Shown in pieces: positions 37,780-46,279 of a stretch of DNA of 64,000 nt. This stretch comes from Gemmatimonadota bacterium (GTDB lineage Bacteria; Gemmatimonadota; Gemmatimonadetes; Longimicrobiales; Gaopeijiaceae). Both the position numbers and the translations under genes were made by a program. The notes beneath the pieces are model-generated. The model saw only the letters and a list, made by a program, of their open reading frames with translations, was not told the origin of the DNA and searched no databases. Positions within the stretch are counted from its first letter, which is position 1. Every line of letters begins with the position of its first letter. The stretch covers positions 99,865 to 163,864 of the forward strand of contig JAJDYN010000025.1 in the NCBI GenBank assembly GCA_022825135.1, given 5' to 3'.

Positions 37780-38649
37780 GTGTCCTCTCCCGCCGTCATC
37801 GCCGACGAACTCGGTGCCCATGTCTCGGTAGCGGGCGGCGTCGAGCGCGCGCCCGGACGTGCCCGGGACATCACCGCGCTCAACCTGCAACTCTTCACCA
37901 AGCAGCCGAACCGCTGGGCCGAACCCACGCTGGATGGCGACCGGATCCGCGCCTTCAGGCGGGCGCGCGCAACGGCCGGCATTCGGTGCGCCGTCGCACA
38001 CGACTCCTACCTCATCAACCTGGCGTCGCCGGATCCACAGCTCTGGCGCCGGTCCCTGGACAGCTTCCGGGCGGAGTTGGCGCGCGGCCGCGAACTGGGG
38101 CTGGACTTTCTGGTCACGCATCCGGGGAACGCCACCGACGGCGACACCACGAGCGGCATCGCCCGCAACGCCGCGGCTCTGACGGAGGCGCTCGAGGGGT
38201 GTCCGGACGGGCCGCGCGTGCTTCTTGAGCTTACCGCTGGAGCGGGCACCTCGGTCGGGGGCCGGTTCGAGCACCTCGCCGCGATCCGGGGGGGCGTGGG
38301 TGCATCGCTGGACCAGCGCGTCGGCATATGCGTCGATACCTGTCACGCGTTTTCCGCCGGGTACGATCTGGTCGGCGGCTACGAGGGCGTCTGGCGGGCG
38401 TTCGACGGCGAACTGGGCCTGGAGCTGCTGGAGCTCTTTCATCTGAACGACTCGAAGCATCCCTTCGCCTCACGCCGCGACCAGCACGAGATGATCGGCG
38501 AGGGCACGCTGGGCGAGGCTCCCTTTCGCCGCATCATGAGGGATGCCCGTTTCCAGGAAGTCCCCAAGCTGCTGGAGACACCCAAGGGCGACGACGTGGT
38601 GTCGAACGACCGGCGCAACCTGGCGCTCCTGCGTTCCTGGCGAACTTGA
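37780..38649 (+). CDS. nfo: Endonuclease IV (AP endonuclease)
   Basis: A 289-residue protein. The GTG at 37780 gives the family start DELGAHVSVAGGVERAPGRA; no clear RBS. Zinc ligand motifs are present: AHDSYLINLAS, VTHPGN, GICVDTCHAFSAGYD, HLNDSKHP and HEMIGEGTLG. It cleaves abasic sites in DNA base-excision repair. Its TGA lies inside the region of the next gene's possible starts (TTGA at 38646). Confidence 0.93.
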   Translation: MSSPAVIADELGAHVSVAGGVERAPGRARDITALNLQLFTKQPNRWAEPTLDGDRIRAFRRARATAGIRCAVAHDSYLINLASPDPQLWRRSLDSFRAELARGRELGLDFLVTHPGNATDGDTTSGIARNAAALTEALEGCPDGPRVLLELTAGAGTSVGGRFEHLAAIRGGVGASLDQRVGICVDTCHAFSAGYDLVGGYEGVWRAFDGELGLELLELFHLNDSKHPFASRRDQHEMIGEGTLGEAPFRRIMRDARFQEVPKLLETPKGDDVVSNDRRNLALLRSWRT

Positions 38650-38654
38650 CCGGG

Positions 38655-39311
38655 GTGCGCGTTCAGGACCTGGCTCGCGGGCCGGGGTACGGCGGGCTTC
38701 TCCATCTGGTGCTGATGGCGCTGTCGGCGGCGTCGGCTGGCGCCCAGATTCCGCTCACGGTGGAGGTGCGCGCGGGTGGGGTGTACTCGACCCCCTTCGC
38801 CCGGGGGATCGCCGTGGTGCCGGCCGAGCTCGAGGCGGTGGCGCGCGACCTGGTGGTGGGCCCCCGCCCCGCCCCGGTCGCCGAACTGGCCCTGGCGGCC
38901 CGGCTCGACCCCTCGTTCGCGCTGGAGTTCCGTTCCGGTGCGAGCATCGCCGACGTGGCCGGAGAGGGCGGGGGCGACTCCTGGCCGGCCGGACGCATGA
39001 CCGCGGTGCACATTCTGGGCGGGGTTCGGTTTCCGCTGTCCCCGCTGCCGGGCGCGGATGTGCGGGCGGGGGCGGGGAAAGTGCTGTACCTGAGCAGCGA
39101 GGTGAATCTTCTGGAAGGAAGCGGACAGACCGGCGTGCTGCTGTCCGGCGGGTTCGGATACCGCCTCCCCGGTCCGGTTCCCGCGATCGGGGTGGCCGAG
39201 GCGCAGTGGCACGAGTTCGATCCCGCGGCCCTGGCCGAGGCGGGCGCCGCGGCGGGCGCGGTAACCCGGTTCCTCGCCTGGCTGGCTCTCCCGGTAGGGG
39301 GGACGCCATGA
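38655..39311 (+). CDS. Exported hypothetical protein, probably an outer-membrane barrel
   Basis: About 218 residues from GTG 38655 (a TTG at 38646 overlapping nfo is possible). Signal peptide ends ASAGAQ. The mature part has alternating hydrophobic strands (LTVEVRAGGVYS, FALEFRSGASIADV, GVLLSGGFGYRLPG), as seen in small beta-barrel proteins. No known family recognised. Its stop overlaps the next gene's ATG (ATGA), so the pair is co-translated. Confidence 0.55.
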   Translation: MRVQDLARGPGYGGLLHLVLMALSAASAGAQIPLTVEVRAGGVYSTPFARGIAVVPAELEAVARDLVVGPRPAPVAELALAARLDPSFALEFRSGASIADVAGEGGGDSWPAGRMTAVHILGGVRFPLSPLPGADVRAGAGKVLYLSSEVNLLEGSGQTGVLLSGGFGYRLPGPVPAIGVAEAQWHEFDPAALAEAGAAAGAVTRFLAWLALPVGGTP

Positions 39312-40018
39312 ATCGGCGGCGGGGAACCGGATCGATGTGGCGGATGGCAGTGGTTGCGGCGCTTGCCGCAGCCTGCGACAGCGCCACCATCCCGGCTCTT
39401 CCCGGCCCCTACGACTTCCGCCTGGCCATATACGGCGCGGACGGTCGCGCGCGCCAGCGAACCTTCCATTGGGACCGCGGCGCCGTGGTGCCTGTATACG
39501 TGGACGACGAACCGGTGGGCGCGGGGGCACTGAGCCAGGCCTTCCGGCGGGCGGTGCGGGCGTGGGGTGCCGCCGCGGTGTTCGGCGAAGTGCGGTTGCG
39601 GGAGACCACTGATCTGGGCGAGGCGCGCGCAGTGTTGCGCTGGCACGATGCGACGGGCGTTCTCTCGACGCCCATGACCTGCCTGGGGCCTGTGACGGGC
39701 GCCGCCTCGACGCTCGGGTGCCTCAATGACCCGCGCGACGCGCTGCGCACATGGCCCCGCCGCGACGGCGAACCCTCGCAGGTCATCTACCGCGTGGTCA
39801 TTCGCCGCACCGACGACCGGGAGCTGCTCGACCGGCTGGTGATCCACGAGATGGGACACGTCCTCGGCATCCTGAGCCATTCGCCGAACCCGTCCGACAT
39901 CATGTGGGCGGGCCCGGATCTGCCCCCGGCGCCCACCGCGCGCGATCGCAGCACCCTTCGTTCGCTCTACCAGACGCCCGTGGATCTTCCCGTCGAATCG
40001 GCGTCTCCCGGAGAATGA
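39308..40018 (+). CDS. Metzincin-like (M10 type) zinc metalloprotease lipoprotein
   Basis: A 236-residue protein. Signal ends in a lipobox (LAAAC). The zinc site HEMGHVLGILSH with the extra His and a Met-turn (DIMW) shows the metzincin fold, as in matrixins. No propeptide cysteine switch is seen. ATG overlaps the previous stop (ATGA). A periplasmic or surface protease; the substrate is unknown, possibly linked to the barrel-like protein encoded upstream. Confidence 0.82.
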   Translation: MNRRRGTGSMWRMAVVAALAAACDSATIPALPGPYDFRLAIYGADGRARQRTFHWDRGAVVPVYVDDEPVGAGALSQAFRRAVRAWGAAAVFGEVRLRETTDLGEARAVLRWHDATGVLSTPMTCLGPVTGAASTLGCLNDPRDALRTWPRRDGEPSQVIYRVVIRRTDDRELLDRLVIHEMGHVLGILSHSPNPSDIMWAGPDLPPAPTARDRSTLRSLYQTPVDLPVESASPGE

Positions 40019-40163
40019 CGGGGAGATCGTCCGCGGGCTGGCAGAGCCGTGAGATGGAACATCGTCACCGTTGACGCGACTACCGAATGCCTGTACCCTC
40101 CGCGCAACTGAAGTTCGGCTCGTTCATCCTGTCGAGCCCGTCCGCATCAGGAGATTGCTTTCG

Positions 40164-41243
40164 GTGAGCAGTCGGAGCCCTCGTCCCGGAAGCGACCGGG
40201 ACCCACGTCTGCCGGTGGCCGTGCTCGGAGCCACGGGAATCGTCGGCCAGCGCCTGGTGCGCATGCTCGCCGGGCACCCCTCGCTGCGGCTCGCCGAAGT
40301 CGCCGCATCGTCGCGGAGTGCCGGTCGGCGCTACGCGGACGTGGTGCAGTGGGGCCTGACCGGGGACATTCCGGACATGGCCGGCAGCCTGCCGGTGCGC
40401 GCCGTTCACGATCGGCTGCGCAGCCGGCTTGCGCTCTCTGCGCTGCCGCGCGCCGTCGCAACCGACCTGGAACTCGACCTCGCCCGCGCTGGCCACGTCG
40501 TCTGCAGCAATGCCTCCGCCCACCGCCAGCGGGCGGATGTGCCCCTGATCGTGCCCGAAATCAACGCCGGAGATCTGGCACGGACCCGGTCCCAGCCTTG
40601 GTTCGCCCGGGGAGGCGCGCTGGTGACCAACCCGAACTGCGCCGTCGTCGGAGTCGCAATGGCGCTCGCCCCGATCGAAAGGAGATTCGGGATCGAGGAA
40701 GCCACGGTGGTCACCTTGCAGGCGCTGTCCGGCGCCGGACTCCATGGCGTGGGCGCGGTACGGATGTCCGGAAACGTCGTTCCCTGGATCTCCGGCGAAG
40801 AGGAGAAGATCGGCCCGGAACTCAACAAGATCCTCGGTACCCGCATCCAGGTCGCCGCCAGCACGAACCGGGTGCCCGTGCTCGACGGCCACATGGCGCA
40901 TGTCTTCCTGAAGCTGCGCACGCCGGCTCGGCCGGAGGAGGTCGAGCGCAGCCTGCTCGATTACCGTCCCTGCCCATCCCTGCCCGAGTTGCCGACGCTT
41001 CCGGGACGGCTCATCGCGGTGCGTTCCGAGCCCGACCGGCCCCAGCCGCGCCTCGACATCGGCGCCTCGCGCGGCATGGCGGTCAGCGTCGGCCGCATTC
41101 GTTCAGTGCCCCCACACGATCTGGCTCTCGTCACTGTGGTGCACAACGGGATACGCGGTGCCGCGGGGGCCTGCCTGGCCAACGCCGAACTGTGTGTCGC
41201 CCGCGGGCTGCTCGCACGCGGCGAATCGAGGGGCGGAGGCTGA
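40164..41243 (+). CDS. asd: Aspartate-semialdehyde dehydrogenase
   Basis: A 359-residue protein from GTG 40164 with AGGAGA upstream. NADP motif VAVLGATGIVGQRLV, catalytic Cys in TNPNCAVVG, active His in VPVLDGHMAHV, and the EEEKIGPELNKILG segment. The arrangement fits the archaeal/fungal-type Asd clade, which makes aspartate semialdehyde for Lys/Thr/Met synthesis. The frame is open further upstream but the GTG has an RBS. Confidence 0.92.
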   Translation: MSSRSPRPGSDRDPRLPVAVLGATGIVGQRLVRMLAGHPSLRLAEVAASSRSAGRRYADVVQWGLTGDIPDMAGSLPVRAVHDRLRSRLALSALPRAVATDLELDLARAGHVVCSNASAHRQRADVPLIVPEINAGDLARTRSQPWFARGGALVTNPNCAVVGVAMALAPIERRFGIEEATVVTLQALSGAGLHGVGAVRMSGNVVPWISGEEEKIGPELNKILGTRIQVAASTNRVPVLDGHMAHVFLKLRTPARPEEVERSLLDYRPCPSLPELPTLPGRLIAVRSEPDRPQPRLDIGASRGMAVSVGRIRSVPPHDLALVTVVHNGIRGAAGACLANAELCVARGLLARGESRGGG

Positions 41244-41300
41244 TCGCCGGCATTCGAACCGCTCCGCGGCCGCGGAACCGATGATGCCGTCTGCCGGCTG

Positions 41301-41330
41301 TTGGACAAACGTGAGCGGCATCGCTACTAT
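41301..41330 (+). promoter_or_regulatory. Sigma-70-type promoter of the structured leader RNA
   Basis: TTGGAC (41301-41306) and TACTAT (41325-41330) are separated by 18 bases. Transcription would start at about 41337, which is exactly where the first helix of the structured RNA begins. Confidence 0.5.
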
Positions 41331-41336
41331 TGCCCT

Positions 41337-41530
41337 GCGTTTCGGAGGCCCATCGATAATTGAGCCAACACAATGAGGCCGGGACTGGCTCTCGCGCCGG
41401 ACGCAATGCCCCGGATCAGGGGACTGCGGAACTCGCGAGGAGGTCGCCAAGGATTCGTACCCGGGCTTCAAATATCCCCTCCGAAATGCCGGGAGGCTGG
41501 CGTCCGACGGGGCGCCGGTCTCCTGTTTTT
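41337..41530 (+). ncRNA. Structured RNA with terminator upstream of queD (leader or 6S-like RNA)
   Basis: A possible 194-nt transcript. P1: 41337-41348 pairs with 41478-41489 (12 bp, one G-T). P2: 41356-41366 pairs with 41464-41475 (10 pairs, one mismatch, one bulge). An apical arm 41391-41439 has CTCGCG/CGCGAG, CGCA/TGCG and CCCC/GGGG pairs. A terminator (41491-41530) follows at once, and its GGAGG can pair instead with the CCTCC of P1, a typical switch. A large internal bubble between P2 and the apical arm also recalls 6S RNA. No known riboswitch consensus was recognised. The next gene starts 38 bases after the T-tract. Confidence 0.5.
41491..41530 (+). terminator. Intrinsic terminator/attenuator before queD
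   Basis: 41492-41502 pairs with 41513-41523 in an 11-bp stem with two G-T pairs and a 10-base loop, followed by TGTTTTT. It ends 38 bases before the ATG of the QueD-type gene, so read-through would control that gene. Confidence 0.7.
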
Positions 41531-41568
41531 CTGAGGGTCGTACTCGTGTCCGCAGGGGGAAGGGGGAG

Positions 41569-41985
41569 ATGCCGCGGGTAAGGATCACGCGGAGAATGCA
41601 CTTCTGCGCCGCCCACCGGCTGCACCGGGCCGACTGGTCCGATGAGCGCAACCACGAAGTGTTCCGCAACTGCGCCAATCCCAACTGGCACGGCCACAAC
41701 TACGAGCTGGACGTGACCGTGGAGGGACCGGTCGACCCGGAGACGGGTTACGTCATGGACCTGAAACAGTTGCGTGATCTGGTGCAGGAGGGGGTGGTAG
41801 CCGAAGTGGACCACGCCAACCTGAACCTGGATGTCGACTGGCTGGCGGGGACGATTCCCACCACGGAGAACGTGGTGGTCGCGATGTGGCGCAGGCTGCG
41901 CAAACGGATGCCCGCGGAGGTCGAGCTGGTGAAGCTGGTCCTGTGGGAGACGCCGAGGAACCGGGCGGAGTACTCGGGTGAGTAG
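41569..41985 (+). CDS. queD: 6-pyruvoyl-tetrahydropterin / 6-carboxytetrahydropterin synthase
   Basis: A 138-residue protein; ATG after GGGGGAG. Zinc ligands His in FCAAHRL and the pair in WHGHNY, catalytic Cys in RNCANPNWHGHNY, EVDHANLN and PTTENVVV match the PTPS/QueD family. QueD makes carboxytetrahydropterin for queuosine; PTPS makes pyruvoyltetrahydropterin for biopterin. The window holds no other queuosine genes. A terminator-preceded leader suggests regulated expression. Confidence 0.9.
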   Translation: MPRVRITRRMHFCAAHRLHRADWSDERNHEVFRNCANPNWHGHNYELDVTVEGPVDPETGYVMDLKQLRDLVQEGVVAEVDHANLNLDVDWLAGTIPTTENVVVAMWRRLRKRMPAEVELVKLVLWETPRNRAEYSGE

Positions 41986-42092
41986 CCTCGGACTGCCCCC
42001 ACCCTCACGTCGGCGATGCCGGGGTCGTTTCCGGAGGACCCGCGGGGAATGCCTCGCGCTGGCGCTGAAGGCGGGGAACCCGGAGTAGGCAC

Positions 42093-42803
42093 GTGGACGA
42101 CCTTGCCGGCTGCTCCGCGCTGGTGACGGGCGCGACCAGCGGGATTGGCGCTGCGTGCGCGCGAGTCCTGGCGTCCGCCGGGGCGGAGGTTTTCCTGGTG
42201 GCGCGCCGGCGCGGCCGGCTGTCGCGCATCGCGGGCGAAATCGGGGGGCACGACCTGTCGGCGGATCTCGCCGACGACGGCCAGGTGGAGGACCTGTCGG
42301 CAGAGGTGGCGAAGCGCCTGGGCGGTGCCCCCGACGTTCTCGTCCACGCGGCGGGCGTGTTTTCCCTCGCCCCCCTTCACCAGACCGGCCTGGACGATCT
42401 GGACCGCAGCCTGACCGTCAACCTGCGGAGCGCCTTCCTGCTGGCGCGCGCCTTCCTTCCCGGCATGCTGCGCCGGAACCGGGGACACATCGTGCTGGTG
42501 GGATCGGTGGCGGGACGTACGGCCTTTCCCGACAACGGCGCCTACTCCGCCTCCAAGTTCGGACTGCGCGGCATGCACGAGGTGCTCCGCGAGGAAACCC
42601 GCGGAACGGGTGTACGCACGTCCCTGGTCGAGCCGGGCGCGTGCGATACCCCGCTCTGGGATCCCATCGATCCGGACCGGCATCCAGGGCTTCCGCCCCG
42701 GGACGGAATGCTCCAGGCGGGGCAGGTCGCCGAGGCGATCCTGTTCCTGGTCACCCGACCCGCCGCCGTTCAGATCCCCCTTCTGCAGATCGAGCGCGCG
42801 TGA
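42093..42803 (+). CDS. Short-chain dehydrogenase/reductase
   Basis: A 236-residue classic SDR from a GTG with GGAG upstream. NAD(P) motif TGATSGIG near the start, HAAGV for the fold, catalytic Ser in VGSVAGRTAF and YSASK. It lies 107 bases after queD. SDRs of this type include sepiapterin reductase, which would pair with a PTPS in biopterin synthesis, but nothing in the substrate loop (EPGACDTPLWDP) proves this. Substrate unknown. Confidence 0.88.
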   Translation: MDDLAGCSALVTGATSGIGAACARVLASAGAEVFLVARRRGRLSRIAGEIGGHDLSADLADDGQVEDLSAEVAKRLGGAPDVLVHAAGVFSLAPLHQTGLDDLDRSLTVNLRSAFLLARAFLPGMLRRNRGHIVLVGSVAGRTAFPDNGAYSASKFGLRGMHEVLREETRGTGVRTSLVEPGACDTPLWDPIDPDRHPGLPPRDGMLQAGQVAEAILFLVTRPAAVQIPLLQIERA

Positions 42804-42837
42804 CGCGGGCGACCCCGGTCCTGCGCCGTCGCCGCTC

Positions 42838-43482
42838 GTGAATCCGCAGCTCACCGAGCGCCTGATCTGCCCGCGTTGCGGCCCCGGCTTCGGTCTGGTG
42901 CTGCGTGCGGACCAGCTTGAGGAGGGGAGGGTGCTCGCCGGCTTTCTGGGATGCTCCAACTGCCGCGTGCTCTACCCGGTCGCGCGCGGCGTCGCGGACC
43001 TGCGTCACCCTCCGCGCTCCCGGTCCCGCCTGCCCGCGGGCGGCGCTCCTCCGCCGGCGTCGCGGGACGCCTCGCAGCCCGACACGCTGCGTCTTGCCGC
43101 GCTGATCGGAGTGGCGCGCGGGCCCGCCCTGATCGCGGTTGCCGGCAACCTGGCGGGCCACGCCTCCGGGCTGGCGTCCCTGCTTCCCGGCGTGGAGGTG
43201 GTGGCGCTGGCTCCCCGGTTTCACTCCAGCCCTGCTCCGGGGGCGAGCCATTTCATTGCATCCGAACGACTGCCGCTGCGCGACGGATCGCTGGCGGGGA
43301 TCGCGCTCGCCGGGTCGTGGGCCGAATGGCTGCTCGACGACGCGTTACGATGCATGGCGCGCTCCGCGCGCATCGTCCTCATGGGCGCGTCTCCCGAAGG
43401 CGAGAAGGTCTTCCATGGCCGGGACCTGACGGTGCTGGCGGACGAAGCGGGCGTGCTGGTCGGGCGCCTCGGCCAAGGGTAG
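42838..43482 (+). CDS. Trm112-like zinc-ribbon protein with degenerate methyltransferase-like domain
   Basis: A 214-residue protein from GTG 42838. The first 50 residues form a zinc ribbon with two Cys pairs (CPRC and CSNC) and the YPVARGVADLR ending of Trm112-like proteins. The rest looks like a Rossmann domain (LIAVAGNLAGHASGLASLLP, VEVVALAPRF, LPLRDGSLAGIALAGSW) similar to class I methyltransferases but without a clear SAM-binding glycine motif. Role unknown; perhaps a methyltransferase activator or pseudoenzyme. Confidence 0.65.
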   Translation: MNPQLTERLICPRCGPGFGLVLRADQLEEGRVLAGFLGCSNCRVLYPVARGVADLRHPPRSRSRLPAGGAPPPASRDASQPDTLRLAALIGVARGPALIAVAGNLAGHASGLASLLPGVEVVALAPRFHSSPAPGASHFIASERLPLRDGSLAGIALAGSWAEWLLDDALRCMARSARIVLMGASPEGEKVFHGRDLTVLADEAGVLVGRLGQG

Positions 43483-43575
43483 AGCGTGTTTGCTTCCCAC
43501 CCCCGCTGCGGATAGTTTTTGCAGCCATCGGCACTCCCGTTCCCTGTCCTCCTTCCCCCGTAGACAACGTACGAA

Positions 43576-44016
43576 ATGGGTTGGATAAGAGGTCTTTTCG
43601 GGGGCTCCGGCCCCGACAAGACAGACTACCATGAGGATGCGCGCGCCCTCGTCGAGGAGGGCAGGTTCCAGGACGCGCTGAACTCCTTCAATCTCGCCCT
43701 GAAGGAATCTCCCGGGGATCCGATCATCCTGCAGGAAATCGCCATGGTCTACACGCGCATCGGGATGTCGGACGAAGCGGCGAAGACCTATCGCCACGTA
43801 CTGCGCAAGCACCCGGATACGGCCGGGGCCCACTACGGACTCGGGTTTCTGCTCCGGCGGGCCGGACAGAAAAGGGCCGCCGTCGATCATCTCAGCACGT
43901 TCCTGGCCAACCCTCCCCAGGGCTCCGAGTACGAGCAGCACATCTCACACGCGCGCAGCACGCTCGCGACCCTGATGCGTGAACTGGAGCAGGGGTCTGC
44001 CGATGGGGATGGATAG
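43576..44016 (+). CDS. Tetratricopeptide-repeat protein
   Basis: A 146-residue soluble protein with about three TPR units: EDARALVEEGRFQDALNSFN, LQEIAMVYTRIGMSDEAAKT and AHYGLGFLLRRAGQKRAAVD. TPRs mediate protein contacts. No signal or membrane segment. The start ATG at 43576 has no strong RBS. The next gene starts inside its last codons. Confidence 0.8.
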   Translation: MGWIRGLFGGSGPDKTDYHEDARALVEEGRFQDALNSFNLALKESPGDPIILQEIAMVYTRIGMSDEAAKTYRHVLRKHPDTAGAHYGLGFLLRRAGQKRAAVDHLSTFLANPPQGSEYEQHISHARSTLATLMRELEQGSADGDG

Positions 44017-44446
44017 GGAAGTCCGACTTTCCTGGCTGGGCTCCGGCCGTGCCTACGAGGGCCGGTCCGGGCCTGGCGCCGCCGCCGTGGTCATCGACGG
44101 AGACGGCGTGCGCGGGCCTTCCCCCATGGACACGGTCCTGCTTGGCGTTGCGGCCTGCATGGGGATCGACATCGAGGAGATCCTGCGCAAGTCGCGGGTG
44201 CCGCTCGAGGAACTGGATTTCGTGGTCCGGGGCGCGCGCGCGGACGACCATCCCCGCCGTTACACCCGAATCGACTTCGACATCGCGCTCTCGGGGCCCC
44301 GACCGGGGGACGAGGCGCGGGTCGAGCGCGCGGTCGAGCTGTCGCGCGACAAGTATTGCAGCGCCCTCAATTCGCTTCGCACCGACATCCGGGTGACGAC
44401 GCGCATTCGGACCCGAACGCCGGCTTCGACGCCGGGGGCGCCGTGA
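44003..44446 (+). CDS. OsmC-family protein
   Basis: A 147-residue protein from ATG 44003 with AGGGG upstream; it overlaps the TPR gene by 14 bases (44009 is another possible ATG). OsmC features: MDTVLLGVAACMGIDIEEIL with the first reactive Cys, LEELDFVVRGARADDHPRR, and the second Cys in SRDKYCSALNSL. OsmC/Ohr proteins reduce organic hydroperoxides through two cysteines. Translational coupling with the next gene is indicated by GTGA at 44443. Confidence 0.88.
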   Translation: MGMDREVRLSWLGSGRAYEGRSGPGAAAVVIDGDGVRGPSPMDTVLLGVAACMGIDIEEILRKSRVPLEELDFVVRGARADDHPRRYTRIDFDIALSGPRPGDEARVERAVELSRDKYCSALNSLRTDIRVTTRIRTRTPASTPGAP

Positions 44447-46248
44447 CCTCCGCCACGCTCACCACCCTGTTTCTCGAGGCCGTCGAGCGATTCGGAGGCG
44501 CAACTGCGCTCAGGGCGCCGAGCGCCGACCTGACGTGGTCGCGGATCTCGTACGATGAAGTGTTCCGCACCGCCAGGGCGGCGGCCAGCGGGCTGCGTGC
44601 GCTCGGGGTGGAACGTGGAGAGGCCGCCGCCATCCTGTCCGCAAACCGCCCCGAGTGGGCGTTTGCCGACTATGCCTGCCTGTGCGCGGGCGTCCGCGAC
44701 GTGCCGATCTATCCCAGCCTGACCGCGCCGCAGATCGCCTACATCCTGCAGGACTCGGGCGCCCGGGCCGTCTTCGCCGAGGACGATGTCCAGCTCGCGA
44801 AGCTCATGGAGATTCGGGACCAGTGCCCGGAACTCCGCCACATCATCGTTTTCGATGCTCCAGGCGAGACTCCCGACGGTGTTCTGGCCTGGCGCGACTT
44901 CGTGCAACTCGATCCCGTCGGCCTGAGCGACGAGGCGTTTCGAGAGGAGGCGCTCGCCGCGCGCCCGGAGTCGGTCGCCACCATCCTCTATACCTCGGGC
45001 ACGACCGGCAATCCGAAGGGCGTGCTGCTCACGCACGCCAATGTGGGCTCCAACGTGCACGTCTGCCGCACGCTGCTCGACATCTCCGACACCGACACCA
45101 CGCTCAGCTTCCTGCCCCTGTCGCATGTCTTCCAGCGCACGGTGGACTACGTCTTCTTCAACGTCGGGTGCACCATCGCCTACGCCCGTGACATGACCAC
45201 CGTGGCCGAGGACCTGAAGATCGTCCGGCCGACCGTGGCCGTCTCGGTTCCCCGGCTGTACGAGCGGGTGTACAACGCGGTGACCGGAGCGACCGGCGTG
45301 AAGGGGCGGCTGGTGGGCTGGGCGGCATCCGTCGGGCTCGCGCACGCCGACGCGGTGCTGGAAGGCCGCGCTCCGGGGTGGTGGACGCGAACCCGCAAGG
45401 CCGTGGCCGACAAGCTGGTGTTCAGCAAGCTGCGCGCGGCAGTCGGCGGACGGCTGCGTTTCTTCGTCAGCGGCGGAGCACCGCTTTCGCCCGGAATCAA
45501 CAGGTTCTTCTTCGCCGCCGGGCTTCAGATCCTCGAGGGATACGGGCTGACGGAGACCAGCCCGGTCACCAACGTCAACACCTTCGAGAACTTCCGCATC
45601 GGCACGGTGGGGAAGGCGGTTCCGGGCACGGAGATCCGCATCGCCTCCGACGGCGAGATCTGCATTCGCGGGCCCCAGGTCATGAAGGGATACTTCAACC
45701 GGCCCGAAGAGACCGCCGAAGCCATCGACGAGGAAGGGTGGTTCAAGACCGGCGACATCGGCGAGCTCGACGAGGACGGCTTCCTGCGCATCACCGACCG
45801 CAAGAAGGACATCATCGTCACCGCGGGCGGCAAGAACATCGCGCCACAGCCGATCGAGAATGACGTCAAGCTCGACCCCTACATCGAGCAGGCGGTCATG
45901 GTGGGCGACCGGCGCCCCTTCCCGTCGCTCCTGGTGGTGCCCGACTTCGAGCAGCTGAACCAGTGGGCCGCCGGGAGCGGGATCGACGCGTCGGACCCCG
46001 GGGCGCTGCTCCGCGATGCGAGGTGCCAGGAGTATCTGGGGGGCAGGGTCAGGGCGTCGCTGGCGGGTCTGGCCAGCTTCGAGACGCCCAAGAAGACGGC
46101 CTTCCTGGCGACGCCGTTCACGATCGAGGACGGGACGCTGACCCCCACCCAGAAGGTGCGGCGACGGACGGTGGAGGAGCGTCACGCCGCGCTCATCGAG
46201 TCGCTGTACGACGAAGCCAACGTCGACCGCGACTGGTTCACCGGCTGA
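44443..46248 (+). CDS. Long-chain acyl-CoA synthetase (AMP-forming)
   Basis: A 601-residue protein from GTG 44443 that overlaps the OsmC stop (GTGA). ANL motifs: ILYTSGTTGNPKG (P-loop), YGLTETSPV, TGDIGELDEDGFLRITDRKKD, and the C-terminal catalytic Lys region TPTQKVRRR. It is like FadD15-type enzymes that activate fatty acids with ATP and CoA at the membrane. No signal peptide. Confidence 0.93.
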   Translation: MTSATLTTLFLEAVERFGGATALRAPSADLTWSRISYDEVFRTARAAASGLRALGVERGEAAAILSANRPEWAFADYACLCAGVRDVPIYPSLTAPQIAYILQDSGARAVFAEDDVQLAKLMEIRDQCPELRHIIVFDAPGETPDGVLAWRDFVQLDPVGLSDEAFREEALAARPESVATILYTSGTTGNPKGVLLTHANVGSNVHVCRTLLDISDTDTTLSFLPLSHVFQRTVDYVFFNVGCTIAYARDMTTVAEDLKIVRPTVAVSVPRLYERVYNAVTGATGVKGRLVGWAASVGLAHADAVLEGRAPGWWTRTRKAVADKLVFSKLRAAVGGRLRFFVSGGAPLSPGINRFFFAAGLQILEGYGLTETSPVTNVNTFENFRIGTVGKAVPGTEIRIASDGEICIRGPQVMKGYFNRPEETAEAIDEEGWFKTGDIGELDEDGFLRITDRKKDIIVTAGGKNIAPQPIENDVKLDPYIEQAVMVGDRRPFPSLLVVPDFEQLNQWAAGSGIDASDPGALLRDARCQEYLGGRVRASLAGLASFETPKKTAFLATPFTIEDGTLTPTQKVRRRTVEERHAALIESLYDEANVDRDWFTG

Positions 46249-46279
46249 GCGGGGCCTTCCGGAATCGAGGGAGCTTCTG

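Noticed and set aside
41337..41530. preQ1, THF, TPP or cobalamin riboswitch upstream of queD
   Set aside because: I looked for the conserved core sequences of these classes and saw none; the structure is therefore reported without a class.
42093..42803. Sepiapterin reductase call for the SDR
   Set aside because: Only the position after a PTPS-like gene supports it; the substrate region is not diagnostic.
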